64,000 nt of DNA from contig CALNVZ010003426.1 in NCBI GenBank assembly GCA_940671915.1, positions 5,504,281-5,568,280 on the forward strand, written 5' to 3'. The notes under the pieces were generated by a model. The model made no database searches and had not been told where the DNA came from. It was given only the letters and a program-made list of their open reading frames with translations. How positions within the stretch are numbered: position 1 is the first letter of the stretch; the number at the start of each line of letters is the position of its first letter. This DNA comes from Paracentrotus lividus. Its lineage: Eukaryota; Echinodermata; Echinoidea; Camarodonta; Echinidae. Below are positions 57,690-64,000 of this stretch, piece by piece. Made by a program: the position numbers and the translations under genes.

Positions 57690-57812
57690 CATAATGCTTT
57701 GCGTCCGTCTGGCGTTGCGGCGTTGCGTCCATATATTTTATTGTGGACTCCCACGTATCCCTCAATTTCTGGACGCAACACCGGACGAAGGGCCTCGTGT
57801 GCACCCGGTGTT
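57690..57812. mobile_element. Small imperfect inverted-repeat element with GCGTCC/GGACGC ends
   Basis: GCTTTGCGTCCGTCTGGCGT on the left pairs imperfectly with ACGCAACACCGGACGAAGGG on the right. The centre is TATATTTTATTGTGGACTCC. GGACGCAACCGxACGTAAC also occurs inside the neighbouring MITEs, so this may be a related, more diverged relative. Confidence 0.45.
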
Positions 57813-57827
57813 TTTTTTAAACCTGTA

Positions 57828-58068
57828 ATGCTGCAGTCACACAGACACTTACGTTTAGATACGTTTATATTGTTTTATCTTTATCTCATCTTTTATCATC
57901 TATCTATCTTTTCTTATGTATTTCTTTGTTTTATTGGATGAACGAAATTTTCACTATTCCCACTGCTGACTATGACGGGAATGTATCCGTGGGGATCCGC
58001 AGAAAAGAAAATGATTTTTGGACGCAACCGAACGTAACTCAACGTAAGTGTCTGTGTGACTGTAGCAT
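57828..58068 (+). mobile_element. MITE with GCTGCAGTCACACAGACAC ends, copy 2
   Basis: The left end ATGCTGCAGTCACACAGACA and right end TGTCTGTGTGACTGTAGCAT are inverted and flanked by TA on both sides (57826-57827 and 58069-58070). The body has TTATTGGATGAACGAAATTT, CCACTGCTGACTATGACGGG and CCGTGGGGATCCGCAGAAAA. It is 241 bp and non-coding, closely related to 50467-50700 in reverse. Confidence 0.9.
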
Positions 58069-58070
58069 TA

Positions 58071-58250
58071 GATACTTTTATATTGTTTTATCTTTATCTA
58101 ATCTTTTATTTTATCTTTTCTTATGTATTTCTTTGTTTTACTGGATGAACAAAATTATCACTATTCTCACTGCTGACTATGACGGGAAGGTATCCGTGGG
58201 GATCCGCAGAAAAAAAAAGTATAATTTTTGGACGCAACCGGACGTAACTG
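58071..58250 (+). mobile_element. MITE copy 3, truncated at both ends, abutting copy 2
   Basis: Starting GATACTTTTATATTGTTTTA, it repeats the body of copy 2 (GATGAACAAAATTATC, CTGCTGACTATGACGGGA, GTGGGGATCCGCAGAAA, GGACGCAACCGGACGTAACT) but lacks both terminal repeats. This suggests a tandem copy or an internal duplication sharing one end. Confidence 0.8.
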
Positions 58251-58796
58251 TTCTCTTTCTTCTTTTTCTTTTTCTTATTCTGTGGATTAAAAAAAAAATC
58301 TATAGGCCTACATTATATTTGTTTTCCCGGTAGTATGCCTGTACTTCAGGGTTCGATTTTTTTTTAGATTCTGGAGTCAGGACCAGACAATAAATTAAAA
58401 ATCCTTAATTGCTTACCATTGCTTGCAATTGACATGTTCTATTTTAAACCAGTGACATCGTGCATTGAGAACAAATCAAGATTCCGTAGAGAAAAGTTTG
58501 CGATAGTAAAAAAAGCAGTTCCTTCGGGGAAAAAACACATAAGTTTTTTTTTGTAAGAAACTTTCAAATAAACTCAATACATTATTATATTGACTTTCTC
58601 AAAATATCCAGGTGAGAATACTTGTTCTTTGTTTGGTTCCTTTTGAGTTTGGGCATATCACTAAAGAACTACCAGTGATCCTCTTAAACCTCTGTTTGGA
58701 TCCCCATGGGAGTGAGCAATGCTGCACTTTACCCTCAGGTAAATCTGAAACTACGCGGGTATTCATGTCTAGTTCGTTGTTATTGCCGAGATTTCT

Positions 58797-59068
58797 TAAA
58801 GGTGGTGTCACACTGTCCCGTAGTTGAGCAAAGATGGACACACGGATTATGAAATGTTAGGGTTCTCGCGAAGTCAGCCCCGAACTTGGTCAACAGCCAA
58901 ACAAGAGCCAAAATGAGAACGATGTCTAGACACAGAAGGTTACACGATGGCACTCGAACAACACACAAAGGGTAAACGAATGGTCCGATGCTTTCGTGAG
59001 CAGAGTAAAATTTGAACTTTTCCATGAAAACGAGCTTGCTCAATTCGGGACAATGTTACGCGGGCTTT
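58797..59068. mobile_element. Inverted-repeat element (TAAAG...TGTCCCG), about 272 bp
   Basis: The left end TAAAGGTGGTGTCACACTGT and following CCCGTAGTTGAGC pair with the right end CTCAATTCGGGACAATGTTA and following CGCGGGCTTTA. That gives about 32 bp of imperfect inverted repeat. The body is more GC-rich than the flanks. A TWA-type or other 2-3-bp target site is likely but not resolved. Frames of 87-91 codons over it have no motif. Confidence 0.62.
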
Positions 59069-59069
59069 A

Positions 59070-60085
59070 TCATCTTTCAGTACAGAAGGCGTGCCCTTTA
59101 TCTGTTCCATTGGTCTTCTCTTTTTCTTCTTGTTCCATTCTTGGGTTTTGGTTATTTTCCTGGCCTAATTTTATTTCACCTATTGCTATATATCAATTCT
59201 CCCTGCATTTTGTTGATTACTCTGCTACTCTGAATACACTTACTTTTGTATTTTATTATATTGTTCTGTAGTGTTGACCGTTCCCGTTTCATTGAACCTT
59301 TTGCGAACATGAGATTTTTCTTTGCTCCTCTTTTACATCGAATTAGCATTATTAGGGGTATCCCCACATAAAGTTTCACTCAGAAACATCATTATGTTAC
59401 AATCAACCTTTTCCCTTTTGTTCTTATTGTCTTTATCTAATAATCATACAACTGAGTATTATAAATAATAATCTACGCATATAATCGGTAAGCTAACCTT
59501 TAGTATTCAAATCTATTTTTCTCCCTCTTTTTATTACGCCATTATGTGTTATATTGTCTCGTCTCTATATTCTTATATTTACAAACGGTAAAGTTTATTC
59601 TCTGATTATTCTTCTCCCGTGTCAAATGACCGCCCTAAATAACAGTGCAGTACTTGTCATGTTGTGGCTAACAAATAGTCTATTTTCTACTTCTTGTTTG
59701 TTTGTTTGTTTGTTTTGGTTATTATGATGACTATTATATTCACTCAGTCCCCGAGGCTTTGAAGATGAACCATCGATTTTCCTGGCAGTACTGGCAATGT
59801 TGGAAATGGTTATCAAGACTTTGCATAATTCATCAGTTTTATATCTCAACTGTCATATTTGTTAAATAAACCTGATTCAATTAACAATACTGCCTGGAGG
59901 AGGCTATTTGATATCACATTCTTGGAAATCTAATAATGAATGATCTAATTAGGATAGGTTTAATGATTTAATCCAATAAAACAATAAAGACAAATGTAAT
60001 TGAGAAGGTGAAATGTTATATCTTGACCGCTAGATTGGGCTGAAGCTAGATTTAGAGGATTGACCAATGACCTGAAAATTACTCC
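59070..60085. other. Gene-free stretch
   Basis: T-rich unique sequence with (TTTG)n at about 59695-59714. No gene is seen. Confidence 0.5.
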
Positions 60086-60087
60086 TC

Positions 60088-60135
60088 TGTGACGACACGT
60101 CGTAGGCTACAGTACACGTGCGATTACTATGTTTC
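60088..60135 (+). mobile_element. Possible relic of GC-rich MITE family A
   Basis: TGTGACGACACGTCGTAGGC followed by TACAGTACACGTGCGAT resembles the left end of the element at 16520 (CACAACTCGTCGTAGGCTAC, then GGCACGTGC). No right end is found, so at most a fragment remains. Confidence 0.4.
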
Positions 60136-60511
60136 TTCAAGCATGCAAGGTATTGTAAAAGTCACTTTTCAAAATTTTTCAATTTATTTGAATACCTCTT
60201 TACCATGTAAAATTTAATATGTTATTACATATCATTACATATATCATTTGATATATTATAAAATCTAATGAATGAGCTTGGAAATGTCGTTCTAATGCGG
60301 TGGTCTCAACAGGTCTTAGGTGTAACGTACAAGTTCTTAAAAAGATCTACGTCCAACATATTTTTTTTTCAGACACGCACATTGCAGGTACTACAAGCAG
60401 GATTTTTTTTTTCAGGACCTTTTTTACAGAAACATAAAAATCGCATAATATGATGTATATTGACCCACGAGGGCCACACGCAACCTTCATTCTACAAAGC
60501 AAAATGCGTTA

Positions 60512-60925
60512 AGGCCACCGCACACCTTGCGATTGGTCTGCGACCTGATTGTGTAATAAAACGTCATAACATTGATGTGGGTATTTAGAAATAGAACATC
60601 ATACTGTGTAGAGTTCTAAATCATCGCAGGAATACTTATATGTTCAAATCAGTGACTATGTAACCTCCTTATTTTAATAAAAGCGAATTCAATATCTAAT
60701 CGTAATGACGTCATAGCAATCGCACGATTGGCTACGATTTCAAACCAATTTGCCCTTTACTCCTAAATAAAGGCTTGCAATTTTCCGAAATTCGATATCA
60801 GTATTCTTACAGTTAATTTAAACCTCTATGATAAGATTTTATTCATTCATACTTTCTAAAAGTAAGGAAAATGCGATTTGTTCCAAAATCGGATCGTAGA
60901 CCAGTCGTAAGGTGTGCGGTGGCCT
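60512..60925. mobile_element. Harbinger-like MITE with perfect 17-bp ends and TTA duplication
   Basis: The left end AGGCCACCGCACACCTT and its exact reverse complement AAGGTGTGCGGTGGCCT at the right bound 414 bp. TTA lies directly outside both (60509-60511 and 60926-60928). The 3-bp TTA duplication fits PIF/Harbinger elements. Next to the ends, TGCGATTGGTCTGCGACC and GATCGTAGACCAGTCGTA also pair roughly. There is no transposase. Confidence 0.9.
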
Positions 60926-60928
60926 TTA

Positions 60929-62165
60929 CACGCACGTAGCTTACGATCATTGTGCTCACTGCATAAATTATGAAGTTTGTAAACGTGCAACATTTGCACT
61001 TGAGATGTTTCAGAACATAATTTTAGTATGTTTTTGTATTGAATTCATCACTTATAAACCATACCCACCATTATCTGATTTTTACTTGTCATGAGACGGA
61101 GCCTTCGCTTGTATAAGCCTGCTCTCTAATGTTTTTAAACGTATTTATGTAAGCACCTGACTGATGTGATTTGCATTAAATATTGAGATGTCTTGTTATG
61201 GGCACTGTTGCAAAACAAATGCGTTCACACTTATGTCGAGATAACCGGTTTACATCTTATACGCTTGAAAGCCTCTACATACTTCGCTTGACGATTTTCA
61301 CGCTGACTACTCAAAACTATGTAGTAAAAACTGAAATATTAATACAAACATAAAGGTGTCAGGTAATCAAAGCACGGATGAAATCAGGATTATGTTGTAT
61401 TAACTAAGTTTTTAAGCCTTGAGGGGACACAACCGAATTGCATGAATTACAGAAAATGGAATTTAAAAAGGCCTTTCGGATAATGAGGACTTCAAATCTT
61501 TTATTACCTGTTATTTTTTATACTTTATATTCCAGATTGAAACATCTAAATATCCTTATGTAAGGATTGAACATAATGAGGCCAGTTTAAGACAACGGAT
61601 GCCAATTTTCTACAAAATTAACGCTTCCTATCAATGATCCGCCACTGCTATGCATGCATAAGTATCCTGCATCCAAGTGGAATAAGTAGGTTTACTTGGT
61701 AAGATTATGCCCTAAAATTAAACTTTTCGAGCTAAAGCTGCGGTAATAACTCCAGCATCCTCTTATGAAGCGCTTAGAGGCGTTAAATTCTGGTATAATA
61801 TGCTTTACAAGATAATATTTTAGTATGATACAAAGTATAACACAAGTTACACAACCATCAGAACTAGTGAAATACATGCATATACGATGAGTCTGTCTCT
61901 GTCTTAAAATATTCTCTTCTGGTAGCTACGAATCTCTATCAGTACGACTGTGCAAGGACTCTAACGATTAGGCTTCTTTACTCCTCCTGTGGCTGGGGCA
62001 CTCTTCCTCTCTTTCTTTCATTTCTCCCTTGTTCGCATGTTTAATTCTTATGGACTTTATTCCAAATGTTTTTAAATGCGGGTATAATGTCCATCGATTT
62101 CAAATCTCATCTTATGCTTAGTGACAGCATCCACCCGATGAGATAAACGGAAGCACAAGTCCTGT
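60929..62165. other. Gene-free stretch
   Basis: AT-rich unique sequence; frames near 60 codons only. Confidence 0.5.
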
Positions 62166-62169
62166 AACA

Positions 62170-62190
62170 TTAAAAAAAAAAAAAAAAAAA
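62170..62190 (+). repeat. Poly-A tract, about 20 bp
   Basis: An uninterrupted A run; no retroelement body is recognised upstream. Confidence 0.8.
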
Positions 62191-62222
62191 TTAAAATCAA
62201 TAGTGTCCAGTCAGGTCCTTCG

Positions 62223-62600
62223 TTGCATGCTTCCCTTGTAAGAAGGCCTCACTGTGAACCGATGAGAATGGTTGTTTCAAACTTGCTATTAGTCGTAACT
62301 ATCTACATGTATGTTGCAGGGCGCTGCTGTCTATCTCCAGCTAGCCTTTTAGTTCATATCCATGATATCGATGTGTTCAATATTAATAGTGCTGTTTGTG
62401 ACATATACTGGCTAACAACCATCAATGAGTTGACAGAATTTATTTTTGAATATTATTTATTTTCTAAAAGTAGAGATCCTAACAACAATAACAGTTATAA
62501 TAATAACAAAAAACCTAGGATTAAAAAACGAAACGCATTTTCCATTGGATACCAAGATATGTATACTGTCTCCCTCAAGGAAAATCAAAGAGAAATATAA
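62223..62600 (+). CDS. Uncertain 125-codon open frame, possible secreted product
   Basis: The frame begins MHASLVRRPHCEPMRMVVSN. If translation started at codon 14 or 16, residues MVVSNLLLVVTIYMYVAG would look like a signal peptide. The middle is acidic and aromatic (about residues 48-85), then comes an Asn-rich segment and a basic KKPRIKKR cluster, which could be a prohormone cleavage site. I recognise no family. At this base composition one or so such frame is expected by chance in the window, and I see no TATA box or clear splice signals. Low confidence. Confidence 0.15.
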   Translation: MHASLVRRPHCEPMRMVVSNLLLVVTIYMYVAGRCCLSPASLLVHIHDIDVFNINSAVCDIYWLTTINELTEFIFEYYLFSKSRDPNNNNSYNNNKKPRIKKRNAFSIGYQDMYTVSLKENQREI

Positions 62601-62604
62601 ATCA

Positions 62605-63570
62605 GGGGCATGAAGCATTAAGATAAGTTTGTTAGAATGGATTTAAAGGAGAAAAGAGACGCCCTGCCCATTGAGCTTTCCAATAAGGTTTCCATTGATA
62701 TCAAGTCCTTGTATTTTTAAAACTTACAAGGTAACTTAAAGGTTACAAAGTTATATATCACGTAAGATCCTAAGAGATATCATTGTTCAATTCCATGCAC
62801 ATAAACTTGATTCTCTTGCAAGGTGCCTGTTTGTTTTTGTTTGTTTGTTTTTTTTTTTCTAATGGTTTTGAGCAATATTAAACTCATCGGTTTACAAAAA
62901 TGATATATTTAATTAAAAATATCTGTAAACTATTCCATGAATTTCCACTTATTAAGTACAGCGTTACCTTAACGGGTACCTTTTGAAGAATTAACTCAAG
63001 TCCGACGTACAAAATGTTCAAATCACAATTTAGTTCAAACTACTGACGGGTTATCCGACCACCTGTGTTTATTAAATGTACTTGCACGTTCGGGTGCTGT
63101 ATGTAAATTTAATGAAAATCGAAACCTTAATTGACTCTTCAAAGTATATTCTCTTTGATGTGTGCAGCCCCATTTCTGCCTTCCACGTCATTTAAGGTGA
63201 GAACGTGCTAAGAGTTCTGAAAATAAGGATAAATATCTTGTAGGCCGAAACAATTCGAGGAATTAGAGCTTCATCTTTCTTCGGAGTGCTTTCGAATATT
63301 TGCAAATAAAAATATGAGTGGCACTAGAAGGCCTTATTTTAACCATTTTATTGTTATTCTTCGAGGTGACCGTCCAAGTCTAATGATTATTACAGAAGTG
63401 CAATTTAATGTCGATTGTTTAATTCAAGGAAAAACATTCAATATTTCGCCCCAAGCATAAGCACACTTCTGCTCTCGTGTTAGTAATATTAAGAAAAATT
63501 AATAGGTATTATTTCCTCTTCGAGGGATTTTCCCGTGACAGGTGATTGGGATAAAAACCAAAAGCGCCAA
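62605..63570. other. Gene-free stretch
   Basis: (GTTT)n/T run at about 62828-62860; otherwise unique AT-rich sequence. Confidence 0.5.
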
Positions 63571-63572
63571 AC

Positions 63573-63984
63573 TACAGTCTGTTTCAAATAAAATGGTACA
63601 AGTGGAAAACATCTTTTTTTTTTGTATAGAATGAAGATTATTCACAACCTTGTATTGTTTGGTATTTTTATAAAGCAGGAAAATCAAACTTTCTTCTCCT
63701 ATTTTTTATTCACATTTGTATAATTTTTGAGATTTGAATAGTTTTCTACCATCAAGAAAAATCATTTTTCACACGCCGTTCCAAGCCTTTGTGTAGGTTG
63801 CGCATAATGGCCATGAATTCAGCGCTCCAGAACAATAGAAGTGCGCAAATTATGCAGAACAAAGCGCATCAGCAAGGAAAAATTTTTGGCTTTAATTTTC
63901 TACCACATACACACATTATTTGAAAATATTTCACACCTAAATATTTTTTCCCCCGACTGTACCATTTTTTATACACAGACTGTA
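63573..63984 (-). mobile_element. Tc1/mariner-like MITE (CAGTCTGT ends), copy 2
   Basis: The left end TACAGTCTGTTTCAAATAAA and right end TTTTTTATACACAGACTGTA are inverted. The 412-bp body aligns in reverse orientation with 28452-29358 after removal of the LINE there; shared text includes CCGTTCCAAGCCTTTGTGT and GCGCTCCAGAACAATAGA. It lacks the LINE, so it serves as the empty-site comparison. There is no transposase. Confidence 0.85.
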
Positions 63985-64000
63985 CAGCATTGGAATCCAG

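Larger units (their letters stand above)
57420..58780 (+). repeat. Two diverged copies of an unclassified 190-bp repeat
   Basis: 57430-57620 and about 58575-58770 share ordered blocks: ATTGA(C/T)TT..CTAAAAATA, then a GTTTG..TT segment, GGGAGT, TGCACTTT(A/C)CCCT, and CTA..CGGGTAT followed by CTA. Identity is low and interrupted. The copies lie in the same orientation about 1.15 kb apart, surrounding the MITE pair at 57828-58250. Confidence 0.45.

Overview
This window looks like non-coding nuclear DNA from a marine invertebrate. An echinoderm, perhaps a sea urchin, is my best guess from the style of the repeats, at low confidence. The evidence for a eukaryote is AT-richness (roughly two thirds A+T by eye), many microsatellites ((TG)n, (AC)n, (ATT)n, (GA)n, (AATT)n), 50-base poly-A tracts, tRNA-derived SINEs with (ATT)n tails, decayed non-LTR retrotransposons and many short inverted-repeat elements. 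A 450-base run of N inside a (TG)n repeat is a scaffold gap. I found no convincing protein-coding gene, no intact tRNA or rRNA gene and no bacterial-style operon. No open frame in unique sequence exceeds about 125 codons, which is near what chance gives at this composition. The window is best read as intergenic (or large-intron) sequence built up by transposon insertion.

Layout. 1-4.3 kb is unique AT-rich DNA with simple repeats. 4.36-5.46 kb holds an 846-bp foldback element with a 244-bp GC-rich MITE inserted at its right edge; a near-identical copy of that MITE lies at 16.5 kb. 10.85-11.47 kb is a tandem duplication. SINEs lie at 12.0, 21.9 and 25.05 kb. Members of a family built on the motif CACAGTGTGAA lie at 21.4, 32.8 and 53.8 kb. 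A Tc1/mariner-like MITE at 28.45-29.36 kb carries a 5'-truncated LINE inserted with a 12-bp target duplication; a second copy of the MITE ends the window at 63.57-63.98 kb. Further LINE remains lie at 29.9, 38.3-39.1 and 44.4 kb. 37.09-37.93 kb is an 840-bp element with perfect ends and repeated TGACAAATT motifs. 39.6-42.5 kb is a recent tandem duplication in which only the right copy carries a 972-bp element built on CCCATATTACCTGC. 45.07-48.68 kb is a 3.6-kb element with matching inverted ends and long arrays of motifs ending in GGTAT/ATACC. 48.85-60.9 kb holds more small inverted-repeat families, including one with telomere-like TTAGGG runs in its core.

What stands out. At least four DNA-transposon-like families with unrelated ends (45.1, 37.1, 41.2 kb and the three CACAGTGTG copies) share one design: a terminal inverted repeat, mostly with a TA target duplication, and inside it a short family-specific word repeated many times in both orientations, often as perfect palindromes. 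This shared design is the strongest candidate for something not well described. A reasonable reading is that the words are transposase-binding sites expanded by slippage or gap repair, but that is inference. No transposase gene is present, so every copy here would be non-autonomous.
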